Below are positions 1-6,143 of a stretch of DNA of 13,570 nt, piece by piece. A model generated the notes under the pieces. That model ran no database searches, was not told the DNA's origin, and saw nothing but the letters and a program-made list of their open reading frames with translations. Where the stretch lies: assembly GCA_003242645.1 (NCBI GenBank), contig QGVC01000064.1, positions 1 to 13,570 of the forward strand. Direction: 5' to 3'. The DNA is from Pseudomonadota bacterium. GTDB lineage: Bacteria; Pseudomonadota; Alphaproteobacteria; Rhizobiales; Hyphomicrobiaceae. Within the stretch, counting starts at the first letter, position 1; every line of letters starts with the position of its first letter. Position numbers and translations under genes: made by a program.

Positions 1-107
1 TGCGCGAGCGCCTTGTCGATCGCTCTCATGCGGTCCGGCCGCTCCGGATGACCCGGACCGGTGTCGTGTTCAACGAATGACGGATGCGTGATGAGCAAGG
101 CTGGCAT
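1..107 (-). CDS. Histone deacetylase family protein, N-terminal fragment
   Basis: Only the first 35 codons lie in the window; the gene runs off the left edge. The translation begins MPALLITHPSFVEHDTGPGH and continues with PERPDRMRAIDKAL. The sequence HxxxxxHxxGxGHPERPxR near the N-terminus is typical of the bacterial HDAC/acetoin-utilisation/acetylpolyamine amidohydrolase superfamily. These are zinc enzymes that remove acetyl groups from lysines, polyamines or similar amides. The catalytic His and Asp residues lie further in and cannot be seen, so activity and substrate are unknown. The ATG at 105-107 fits the usual family start. A GAGGAA sequence lies about 9 bases upstream as a possible ribosome site. 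The gene follows the acyl-CoA operon in the same direction after a 74-base gap, so it may be co-transcribed or have its own promoter. The family call rests on a short but distinctive stretch. Confidence 0.8.
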   Translation of the reverse strand, partial: MPALLITHPSFVEHDTGPGHPERPDRMRAIDKALA

Positions 108-157
108 GATCCTAGGTTCCTCGGCCAAGCGGTCGAACGGACATTCTAGTCCAAATT

Positions 158-170
158 GGCGCCGAGCGCC
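158..170 (-). terminator. Weak GC hairpin after the SDR gene
   Basis: A GGCGC-CGA-GCGCC inverted repeat lies 11 bases past the SDR stop codon. On the minus strand it is followed by AATTTGG, which is only a short T tract. It could be a weak terminator or attenuator between the acyl-CoA operon and the deacetylase gene. The stem is only 5 bp with a 3-base loop, so this is tentative. Confidence 0.25.
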
Positions 171-181
171 CGCAATGATGG

Positions 182-1063
182 TCAGGCGCGGATATCGCGC
201 GCTGCGAGCCGAACGCCGGGTGGCGGCGGGCTGCTTTCCGGCACGAAGAAATCGGGCGCCAGATCAACAGTCGGGTCGACCCGGTATTTGTCGAAATCCG
301 TCACCCCGCCGACCTCGTACAGGAACGTGTCATCGATCAGAAACTGACCCGTGAACGATCGGGCCGGCTGAGTGAAAACGAGATATGCGGCATCAGCCAA
401 TATATCGGGCTTCCGGCTCATTCTTACCATCTCCTCACCGCCAAGGAGGTTGCGGATCGCCGCCGTCGCGATGGTCGTCCGCGGCCAGAGCGCGTTGACG
501 GCAATTCCGTCCGGCTTCAGCTCCTCCGCCAGCCCCAGCACGCAAAGGCTCATACCGAACTTGGCGATGGAGTAGGCCACATGGCCGGCGAACCACTTGG
601 GTTGCATGTCCAGCGGCGGCGAGAGCATCAGGATGTGCGGGTTCTCGGCGCGCTTGAGGTGCGGAATGCAGCACTTCGAGACCAGAAACGTGCCCCGCGT
701 ATTGATGCCCATCATCAAATCGAACCGCTTCATTTCGGTCTTCTCGATGGGCGTCAGGGAGATGGCACTGGCGTTGTTCACGCAGATATCAATGCCGCCG
801 AAGTGCGCCACCGTCCGCGCCACCGCCTGCTCGACCTGATCCTCGAAGCGGATATCGCAAACGAGTGGCAATGCACGGCCGCCGGCCTCCTCGATCGCCT
901 TCGCCGCATCGTAGATGGTGCCGGGCAGCTTCGGATGCGGCTCAGCTGTCTTGGCAGCGATCGCGATGTTGGCGCCGTCCCGCGCAGCACGTAGCGCGAT
1001 GGCGAGCCCGATGCCGCGGCTCGCGCCTGTGATGAACAGCGTCTTGCCCTTCAAGCTCGCCAC
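182..1063 (-). CDS. Short-chain dehydrogenase/reductase, HSDL2-like
   Basis: A 293-residue NAD(P)-dependent oxidoreductase of the classical SDR fold. Visible motifs are the nucleotide-binding TGASRGIG (residues 12-19), NNAS (96-99), Asn121, Ser148, and the catalytic Tyr164 and Lys168 in YSIAK. The C-terminal half carries ALWPRTTIATAA (191-202), characteristic of hydroxysteroid dehydrogenase-like protein 2 and related bacterial SDRs. The SCP2 lipid-transfer domain of animal HSDL2 is absent. In its place is a short proline-rich tail (about 277-293). The start is GTG at 1061-1063, supported by GGGGAG five bases upstream; the TGA of the preceding crotonase gene ends one base away, so translation is likely coupled. 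In context it probably reduces or oxidises an alcohol/carbonyl intermediate of fatty-acid or isoprenoid catabolism. The substrate cannot be read from the sequence. Confidence 0.9.
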   Translation of the reverse strand: MASLKGKTLFITGASRGIGLAIALRAARDGANIAIAAKTAEPHPKLPGTIYDAAKAIEEAGGRALPLVCDIRFEDQVEQAVARTVAHFGGIDICVNNASAISLTPIEKTEMKRFDLMMGINTRGTFLVSKCCIPHLKRAENPHILMLSPPLDMQPKWFAGHVAYSIAKFGMSLCVLGLAEELKPDGIAVNALWPRTTIATAAIRNLLGGEEMVRMSRKPDILADAAYLVFTQPARSFTGQFLIDDTFLYEVGGVTDFDKYRVDPTVDLAPDFFVPESSPPPPGVRLAARDIRA

Positions 1064-1064
1064 G

Positions 1065-1850
1065 TCAGCTCCCCGTACGCTTCAATTTCACGAAATCAGG
1101 CGGCCTCTTCTCCAGAAAGGCGGCGAACGCCTCCTGCGCCTCAGGAGAAGAGAGGCGCTCACCAAAAATACGGGCCTCCTCCTCGATACGCTGAGCCAAA
1201 GCGCTCGTGTCGCCACGTAACAAACGCCGGGAGAGGGCAAGCGCCTCCGGCGGCTTTGCAGCCAGTCGTGCAGCCGCGTTGCGGGCCGTTGCCTCCAATT
1301 CATCCGCGCTGACGATCGCGTTGATGAGACCGGCCTCCTTCGCCCTTTCGGCCGTGAATGGCTCGCCCAGAACCAAGAGCTCGAACGCCCGCGCATAGCC
1401 CATGCGCTGCGGAGCGAGAAGCGTGGAGCCCGCCTCGGGTACTGCCCCGAGATCCACGAATGGCGCGATGAATTTCGACTCCGGCGTTGCGTAAGCCAGA
1501 TCGCAATGAAACAGCAGCGTCGTGCCGATGCCGACTCCCAGTCCATCCACGGCCGCGATCATCGGCTTCTGAACGCGCACGAGCGCCCGCAGGAAATCGA
1601 GCACCGGACCTTCCAGCGTGGCACCGGTCCGCGCCCGCTCAACGAAGTCGTTGATGTCGTTTCCAGCGGTGAATACGCCACCTGAGCCGATAAAGAGATG
1701 CGCGACCACATCGGGCGACGCATCCCCCCTCATCAGCGCCTCGGTGATGGCCGCATACATGGGCGGCGTGAGCGCATTCTTCTTCTCGGGCCGCGCAAAG
1801 CGGATCGTCTGCACACCTTCCGAGACTGAGATTTCGACACCGACTGGCAT
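1065..1850 (-). CDS. Crotonase-fold enoyl-CoA isomerase-like protein (ECI2/PECI type)
   Basis: A 261-residue single-domain crotonase. It resembles the delta3,delta2-enoyl-CoA isomerase (ECI2/PECI) branch: PEKKNALTPPMYAAI (21-35), the oxyanion-hole region GGVFTAGNDINDF (57-69), and GVGIGTTLLFHCD (105-117). In enoyl-CoA hydratase two glutamates do catalysis, one after the GGG turn and one in the QPE motif. The matching positions here are Thr111 and Phe131, so ordinary hydration looks unlikely. Glu139 in AVPEAGST aligns with the single catalytic Glu of PECI-type isomerases (SPEGCSS). The likely reaction is moving a 3-enoyl-CoA double bond to the 2-position, or another acid/base step on an acyl-CoA. 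GGAG lies 8 bases before the ATG and overlaps the dehydrogenase stop region; the gap is 13 bases. Generic annotation would call this enoyl-CoA hydratase. Confidence 0.88.
   Translation of the reverse strand: MPVGVEISVSEGVQTIRFARPEKKNALTPPMYAAITEALMRGDASPDVVAHLFIGSGGVFTAGNDINDFVERARTGATLEGPVLDFLRALVRVQKPMIAAVDGLGVGIGTTLLFHCDLAYATPESKFIAPFVDLGAVPEAGSTLLAPQRMGYARAFELLVLGEPFTAERAKEAGLINAIVSADELEATARNAAARLAAKPPEALALSRRLLRGDTSALAQRIEEEARIFGERLSSPEAQEAFAAFLEKRPPDFVKLKRTGS
1069..1074 (-). promoter_or_regulatory. Ribosome binding site deciding the GTG start of the SDR gene
   Basis: On the minus strand GGGGAG is followed by CTGAC and then GTG, a 5-base spacing. The site lies inside the last codons of the crotonase gene, and the crotonase TGA falls between it and the GTG. 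This arrangement supports the GTG start and translational coupling. Confidence 0.6.
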
Positions 1851-1863
1851 CCGCTTTGCTCCG

Positions 1864-3645
1864 TCACGCCGAAAGCTGGTCGGGACTCACCTCGAGAACC
1901 GCCTCCGAACCCTCAGAGACGCATCGCGCCAGTCCGGATGCCGTCGTCGCGAGGCTTTCCGCGAAGAACCGGGCCAGCGCCACCGGCAATGAGTTCGTAG
2001 CGGTGCCGCCGCTGCGGACGGTGGCGAGCGCCCCACGCGCGAGATAAACGCCGCCGGCCGCGAGCCCGAAAAGCCTCAGATAGGGCGTCGCTCCGGCCAG
2101 CGCCGCTTCGGGGTTGCGCTGCATCGCATCACCGAGCCAGCGGGTCGCGTCGGCAAGCGCCGCGACCGCCTGCCCAAGCCGCTCGCCCATACGCCCGAAG
2201 GCCGGCTGATTGGAGGTGCGCACCTCATCGGCGGTCGCCGCGAGCTCGCGAATGAATGCCTCGACGACGGCACCATCTCCCAGCGGCAGCTTCCGCGTGA
2301 CGAGGTCGATGGCCTGAATTCCGTTCGTCCCTTCGTAGATCGGCAGGATGCGGGCATCGCGATAGTACTGCGCGGCGCCCGTCTCCTCGATGAAGCCCAT
2401 GCCGCCGTGGATCTGCACGCCCATGGAGGCGACCTCACACGCGACATCCGTCGAGAATGCCTTGGCGACCGGCGTCAAAAGCGCAGCGCGGGCGGCAGCC
2501 TGCCGACGCTCCTCCTCGCTCTTCGCGCGATGAGCAATGTCGATCTCCCGCGCCGTTGCGAGGCAGATCGCCCGCGCCGCCTGCGTCATTGATCGCATTG
2601 TCATCAGGGTGCGGCGGATGTCCGGGTGCTCGATGATCGGCACCATCCCCTGGCCATCGCGCACCCTGCGGCCCTGGCGGCGCTCGGCGGCATATGCCGC
2701 GGCCTTCTGGGTCGCGCGCTCGGCCAGAGCCACGCCCTGGACGCCGACCGCCAGCCGCGCCTGGTTCATCATGATGAACATCGTGGCGAGGCCGCGATTC
2801 TCCTCGCCGACGAGGTAGCCGACAGCGCCCCCATTCTCGCCGTATTTCAGCACGCAGGTCGGGCTCGCGTTGATGCCGAGCTTGTGCTCCAGACTGGCGC
2901 AGACAATGTCATTGCGCTCGCCCAGCGTCCCATCTGGGTTCACCAGCCGTTTCGGAACGAGAAACAGCGAAATTCCCTTGGTTCCGGGCGGCGCATCCGG
3001 CAGGCGCGCGAGCACCATGTGAATGATGTTCTCGGTCAGCTCGTGCTCGCCGTAAGTAATAAAGATCTTCGTGCCGGTGATGCGGTAGGTGCCGTCGGGC
3101 TGCCGCTCCGCCCGCGTCGTCAGCGCACCGAGATCAGAGCCGGCATGCGGCTCCGTGAGGTTCATGGTGCCGGTCCATTCGCCCGAAACCATCTTCGGGA
3201 GGTAAATGCGCTTCAGCTCCTCGGAGCCATGCGCGTTGAGTGCGTCCACGGCACCTTGCGTGAGCAGCGGGCATAGCCCGAAGGAAAGATTGGCCGAGTT
3301 CCAGATTTCGCAGGCCACTGTCGAGATGATCTGGGGCAGGCCCTGGCCGCCATACTCAGGAGGGCATGGCAATGCGCTCCAGCCGCCCGCCACGAACGCG
3401 TCGTAGGCTTCCTTCCAGCCGGGCGGCGTCACGACTCTTCCATCGACAAGCCGCGAGCCGACGCGATCGCCGACAGCGTTGAGCGGGTCCAGCACCTCGC
3501 TGCCAAACTTGCCCGCCTCCTCGATAATGGCGCGCGCCGTTTCCTCGTCGAGATTGTCCACGATGCCACGCTCGATGAGATCCGGCAGGCCGGCCGCCGT
3601 CTTGAGTACGAGCATGATGTCATCTACGGGAGCCCTGTACGTCAT
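1864..3645 (-). CDS. Acyl-CoA dehydrogenase, long DmdC-like form
   Basis: A 593-residue FAD-dependent acyl-CoA dehydrogenase that would insert a 2,3 double bond into an acyl-CoA and pass electrons to ETF. The usual order is seen: N-terminal helical domain, then the beta domain with MNLTEPHAGSDLG (161-173) and GTKIFITYGEHEL (191-203), then the C-terminal helical domain. The catalytic base is Glu438 in LPIYEGTNGIQA (434-445), and QIHGGMGFIEE is at 411-421. A further region of about 130 residues (460-593) matches the extended C-terminus of the DmdC/FadE5-like group, making it longer than 380-residue short-chain enzymes. Similar proteins are often named 3-methylmercaptopropionyl-CoA dehydrogenase, but nothing here proves that substrate. 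AAGGA sits 7 bases before the ATG. It is the first gene of a three-gene operon and diverges from the Sua5 gene across 84 bases. Confidence 0.93.
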   Translation of the reverse strand: MTYRAPVDDIMLVLKTAAGLPDLIERGIVDNLDEETARAIIEEAGKFGSEVLDPLNAVGDRVGSRLVDGRVVTPPGWKEAYDAFVAGGWSALPCPPEYGGQGLPQIISTVACEIWNSANLSFGLCPLLTQGAVDALNAHGSEELKRIYLPKMVSGEWTGTMNLTEPHAGSDLGALTTRAERQPDGTYRITGTKIFITYGEHELTENIIHMVLARLPDAPPGTKGISLFLVPKRLVNPDGTLGERNDIVCASLEHKLGINASPTCVLKYGENGGAVGYLVGEENRGLATMFIMMNQARLAVGVQGVALAERATQKAAAYAAERRQGRRVRDGQGMVPIIEHPDIRRTLMTMRSMTQAARAICLATAREIDIAHRAKSEEERRQAAARAALLTPVAKAFSTDVACEVASMGVQIHGGMGFIEETGAAQYYRDARILPIYEGTNGIQAIDLVTRKLPLGDGAVVEAFIRELAATADEVRTSNQPAFGRMGERLGQAVAALADATRWLGDAMQRNPEAALAGATPYLRLFGLAAGGVYLARGALATVRSGGTATNSLPVALARFFAESLATTASGLARCVSEGSEAVLEVSPDQLSA

Positions 3646-3729
3646 CCAGTCATCCTTGTTCGGTGGAGGTCTCGTAGGTTTAGGGGTAAGGGACTGATCC
3701 TAAAAGCGCAATCGAAGGGCTTCACCGTA
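3646..3729. promoter_or_regulatory. Divergent promoter region, acyl-CoA operon / tsaC
   Basis: These 84 bases must hold the start signals for both divergent genes. On the minus strand AAGGA (3653-3657) is a good ribosome site for the dehydrogenase. In the middle, TTTAGG and CCTAAA form a 6-bp inverted repeat about 14 bases apart, a possible operator. I cannot pick convincing -35/-10 pairs for either direction. The tsaC ATG has only a weak GGG-type ribosome site. Confidence 0.45.
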
Positions 3730-4695
3730 ATGCCTGTCGTCAAGGTGAGCGAAGACGCGATCGCCCGCGCAGCTGCGGAGCTCCGGGCCGGGAACCTCGT
3801 CGCCTTCCCCACCGAAACCGTTTACGGCCTCGGGGCCGATGCTACCAACGGACGTGCCGTCGCTTTGATCTTCGAAGCAAAAGGCCGCCCGCGGTTTAAC
3901 CCACTAATTGTGCACGTCAGCAGCCGAGCAGAGGCGGAGCGTTTCGTCCGTTTCACGGACAAGGCATCCCGACTGGCGGATGCATTTTGGCCTGGCGCAC
4001 TGACGCTCGTTTTGCCGCGGCGTTCGGATTCCAACATTTCGGAGCTGGTGAGCTCTGGCCTCGATACGATTGCCGTCAGGGTGCCCTCCCATCCCATCGC
4101 CCAGGCGTTGCTCAAGGCAGCCGGAGTGCCGGTCGCCGCCCCTTCCGCCAACATCTCTGGTCACGTCAGCCCGACGACGGCCCAGCATGTCGAGGCCGAT
4201 CTCGGCGACAAGGTCGCCCTGATCCTTGATGGAGGACCGACCGAGCACGGGCTCGAGTCGACCGTGGTCGATGTCACCGGCGAGCAGATCGTCCTGCTGC
4301 GGCCAGGCGCCGTCACGCGAGAGGCCATCGAGGAAGTGCTCGGTGAGCCGGTCCTCAAAGCCGGCGAATCATCAGCGCAGGGTGACCGGATCCGATCGCC
4401 CGGCCAGCTCGCCAGCCACTATGCGCCGCGCGCCAAAGTGCGCCTCAACGCGACGGACCTCCATCCCGGCGAAGCCCTGCTGGCGTTTGGGGAGCCCCTC
4501 CCCGGCGCAGAAGAACACATGATGGAAAATCTGAGCCCCACGGGAGACCTCGTCGAGGCGGCAGCCAATTTGTTCGCAGCCCTGCGCCGGCTCGATGCCA
4601 CGGGCGTTGAAACCATCGCGGTAATGCCGATTCCCGAGACAGGGCTGGGCGAAGCCATCAACGACCGGCTCCGCCGCGCTGCGGCGGAGCGATAA
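3730..4695 (+). CDS. tsaC: Threonylcarbamoyl-AMP synthase, Sua5 type
   Basis: A 321-residue enzyme that makes L-threonylcarbamoyl-adenylate from threonine, bicarbonate and ATP in the cytoplasm. This is the first step of the t6A37 modification on ANN-decoding tRNAs; TsaD, TsaB and TsaE then complete transfer. The YrdC domain fills about residues 8-195, with PTETVYGLG (27-35), KGRPRFNPL (51-59), SANISG (139-144) and ESTVVDV (176-182). The linker SPGQLASHYAP (223-233) and the C-terminal Sua5 domain (about 234-321) show this is the two-domain Sua5/YwlC form rather than short E. coli TsaC. It stands alone on the plus strand. The ATG at 3730 fits the family start. An alternative symbol is sua5 or ywlC. 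This is an essential-type housekeeping gene with nothing missing. Confidence 0.95.
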   Translation: MPVVKVSEDAIARAAAELRAGNLVAFPTETVYGLGADATNGRAVALIFEAKGRPRFNPLIVHVSSRAEAERFVRFTDKASRLADAFWPGALTLVLPRRSDSNISELVSSGLDTIAVRVPSHPIAQALLKAAGVPVAAPSANISGHVSPTTAQHVEADLGDKVALILDGGPTEHGLESTVVDVTGEQIVLLRPGAVTREAIEEVLGEPVLKAGESSAQGDRIRSPGQLASHYAPRAKVRLNATDLHPGEALLAFGEPLPGAEEHMMENLSPTGDLVEAAANLFAALRRLDATGVETIAVMPIPETGLGEAINDRLRRAAAER

Positions 4696-4709
4696 CCGAT
4701 ATATCCGGC

Positions 4710-4728
4710 CTCCCGCTTGGAGCGGGGG
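4710..4728 (+). terminator. Possible hairpin terminator after tsaC
   Basis: CTCCCGC (4710-4716), loop TTGGA, GCGGGGG (4722-4728) form a 7-bp stem with one T-G wobble, 14 bases past the tsaC TAA. No T tract follows on the plus strand, so it may slow polymerase or protect the 3' end rather than act as a strong intrinsic terminator. Confidence 0.35.
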
Positions 4729-4745
4729 AGATCCTTCGCGCATCA

Positions 4746-4784
4746 GAAAAAAGGAAGGCCGCACCCCAAGTCGGATGCGACCTT
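4746..4784 (-). terminator. Intrinsic terminator of the small secreted-protein gene
   Basis: On the minus strand AAGGTCGCA (4784-4776), a 12-base loop and TGCGGCCTT (4763-4755) form a 9-bp stem with a single mismatch. It is followed by CCTTTTTTC, a six-T tract (4752-4747). This is a textbook rho-independent terminator, 49 bases past the stop codon of the gene at 4833-5114. It also separates that gene from convergent tsaC. Confidence 0.8.
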
Positions 4785-4785
4785 C

Positions 4786-4836
4786 GTGAGCTGCAGGGCG
4801 AGTTGCCCCGCCCTCCTCCACTCCCAAGCAGCTCAC
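4786..4836 (-). repeat. Nested inverted repeats in the 3' UTR of the secreted-protein gene
   Basis: A perfect 9-bp inverted repeat GTGAGCTGC (4786-4794) / GCAGCTCAC (4828-4836) encloses a second perfect stem AGGGCG (4795-4800) / CGCCCT (4809-4814). The outer stem overlaps the stop codon at 4833-4835. Together with the terminator directly beyond it, the transcript 3' end should fold into a compact structure of about 90 bases. Confidence 0.6.
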
Positions 4837-5114
4837 CTCTTCGCGCAGTCCTCAAGCTGCTGATTGCGCAACTGGGCCTGCTTTTTCCAAACATCGGGAG
4901 CGACGCCGCGGCACCATTCCATGTGAGCTGTAAGATCAAACCGCCACTCTGGCCCCGTGAACCCACACTTTCGCTGCTCGTTCTCCTGCTGCTGCTTCAG
5001 GGCCATTTTCGCGTACCACTCACAATTGGCTTGTGCCGTTGCCTTAGGACCGAGCCACAGCGTGGTAAGCAGCAAGGCGCCTAGAAGGACGGCACATATC
5101 CGAAGCATCGACAT
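4833..5114 (-). CDS. Small secreted four-cysteine protein, conserved hypothetical type
   Basis: A 93-residue protein with a clear Sec signal peptide: a short Arg-containing N-region, a hydrophobic core (about 8-22) and an ATAQA cleavage-type motif ending near residue 29. The mature part is about 64 residues, rich in Gln, Glu and Trp, with four cysteines (31, 50, 68, 90) that could form two disulfides in the periplasm. Motifs include CEWYAKMALKQQQ (31-43) and AHMEWC (63-68). I recognise this as resembling short uncharacterised alphaproteobacterial secreted proteins, but no function is known to me. The start chosen is ATG 5112-5114 with GAGGTG six bases upstream in a GGTGGGAG stretch; ATG 5106-5108, two codons later, has GGGAG at 7 bases and is equally possible. 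A longer reading from 5171 puts charged residues before the signal and is less likely. It is monocistronic with its own terminator. Confidence 0.75.
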   Translation of the reverse strand: MSMLRICAVLLGALLLTTLWLGPKATAQANCEWYAKMALKQQQENEQRKCGFTGPEWRFDLTAHMEWCRGVAPDVWKKQAQLRNQQLEDCAKR

Positions 5115-5444
5115 TCTCCCACCTCGCCTTTCGACCCGCCTGGGCAGCTTCTCCGTCACCACCCGAAACATCTGGGCTTGGCAAGATCTTGCCTAACGCT
5201 TATCCCGGACGGCATGAACCCATCCTGAACGCGCGGCAGATCCTCCGAGTGAGGACGGATCCCTTCCGAGCAAGCAGTACGACACGCGCGCGAGCCCGCC
5301 AAGTCCGTGGAGAGGCAGCGTTGTTAGAGGGCCCCGGATTTGCGCCCGGCCCGCAACACGCGGTGGCCTGGATAACGCCGGTATTCAATGACTAGGGAAG
5401 GTCGAAGCGGGCATTGGGACCGCGGGAGGGAATTTGCGATCCGA
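5115..5444. other. 330-base stretch without a convincing gene
   Basis: This stretch lies between the hisG 3' end and the secreted-protein gene. I find no reading frame with a credible ribosome site or recognisable product, and no tRNA-like T-arm. It holds the ribosome site of the secreted-protein gene (5115-5125), a perfect 14-bp palindrome (5180-5193), and a GGGCC (5329-5333) / GGCCC (5348-5352) stem-loop. The latter could end the hisG transcript, though it lacks a T tract. The promoter of the secreted-protein gene must lie here but I cannot place it confidently. Confidence 0.55.
5180..5193. promoter_or_regulatory. Perfect 14-bp palindrome, possible operator
   Basis: GGCAAGATCTTGCC is an exact palindrome 66 bases upstream of the secreted-protein start. 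With no loop it suits a dimeric DNA-binding protein better than an RNA hairpin. Its minus-strand half contains TTGCCA, which could overlap a -35 element, a classic operator position. No regulator gene is nearby. Confidence 0.4.
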
Positions 5445-6143
5445 TCACCCCCTCAACGCCGCCAAAATCCGATCTCGCGCAGCAATAGCCGTTTGGGACC
5501 ACTGCGCGCGGCGCGAGGCGATAAGGTGCGCCTCGGAGCGCAGGATAAGCCCATCGTCCAAGACCTTGAGCCCGTTGGCCTTCAGGGTCGCGCCCGTTGT
5601 CGTGATATCGACGATCAGATCGGCCGCACCGGATGCGGGCGTGCCTTCCGTGGCCCCGAGACTCTCGACGATGCGGTAGTCAGTGACCCCCTTCGCCTGA
5701 AAAAATCGCCGTGTCAGATTGGTGTACTTGGTGGCCACGCGCAGCCGGCGTTCATGAGTCCTGCGGAAGACCGCGGCCATCGCTTGCAAGTGCGCCATCT
5801 TCCGGATGTCGATCCAGCATGCGGGCACCGCAACCACGACGTCCGCCCGGCCGAAACCTAGCGGCAACAGCAGCTCCACGCGCTCATCGGCGACGATGAT
5901 GTGCTCGCGGATCAAATCCTCACCCGTGATGCCGAGGTGCACATGCCCGGACTTCAAATAATGCGCGATTTCCGACGCGGAAACGAACGCTACCTCAACG
6001 CCCTCCAGCCCTTCGATCTCGCCGCGGTATCCGCGGTTGCTGTTCGTCTTTCGCAGCTTGAGCCCTGCGTTACCGAGCGCTTCGGCCGCCTGCTCCATCA
6101 GTCGGCCCTTGGAGGGGACGGCGAAAATGAGATTGTCCGTCAT
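5445..6143 (-). CDS. hisG: ATP phosphoribosyltransferase, short-form catalytic subunit
   Basis: A 232-residue enzyme for the first step of histidine synthesis, joining ATP and PRPP to give phosphoribosyl-ATP. It is the short form: the C-terminal ACT-like regulatory domain of long HisG (about 290-300 residues) is absent, so it needs HisZ for activity and histidine feedback. Visible motifs are PSKGRL (10-15), YTNLTRRFF (140-148) and the PRPP-binding [17 protein letters not shown] (175-191). It overlaps hisZ by four bases (ATGA at 6140-6143), which suggests coupled translation and equal subunit supply for the HisG-HisZ hetero-octamer. It is the last gene of hisS-hisZ-hisG. The other his genes are not in the window. 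Confidence 0.95.
   Translation of the reverse strand: MTDNLIFAVPSKGRLMEQAAEALGNAGLKLRKTNSNRGYRGEIEGLEGVEVAFVSASEIAHYLKSGHVHLGITGEDLIREHIIVADERVELLLPLGFGRADVVVAVPACWIDIRKMAHLQAMAAVFRRTHERRLRVATKYTNLTRRFFQAKGVTDYRIVESLGATEGTPASGAADLIVDITTTGATLKANGLKVLDDGLILRSEAHLIASRRAQWSQTAIAARDRILAALRG

Noticed and set aside
2626..3276. A 216-codon open frame on the plus strand within the acyl-CoA dehydrogenase gene
   Set aside because: It lies fully antisense to a complete acyl-CoA dehydrogenase with all motifs, and encodes no recognisable protein.
1864..3645. Naming the acyl-CoA dehydrogenase as DmdC of DMSP breakdown
   Set aside because: Only length and general family resemblance support it. The neighbouring crotonase lacks the residues expected of DmdD, and no dmdA or dmdB is in view.
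4372..4836. A 154-codon minus-strand frame opposite the tsaC 3' half
   Set aside because: It is antisense to the Sua5 domain and runs through the terminator hairpins; no protein resemblance.
5200..5444. A tRNA or other known RNA gene in the gap after hisG
   Set aside because: No T-arm GTTCRA-type sequence, acceptor stem or CCA-like end could be found; the only hairpin is a short GGGCC/GGCCC stem.
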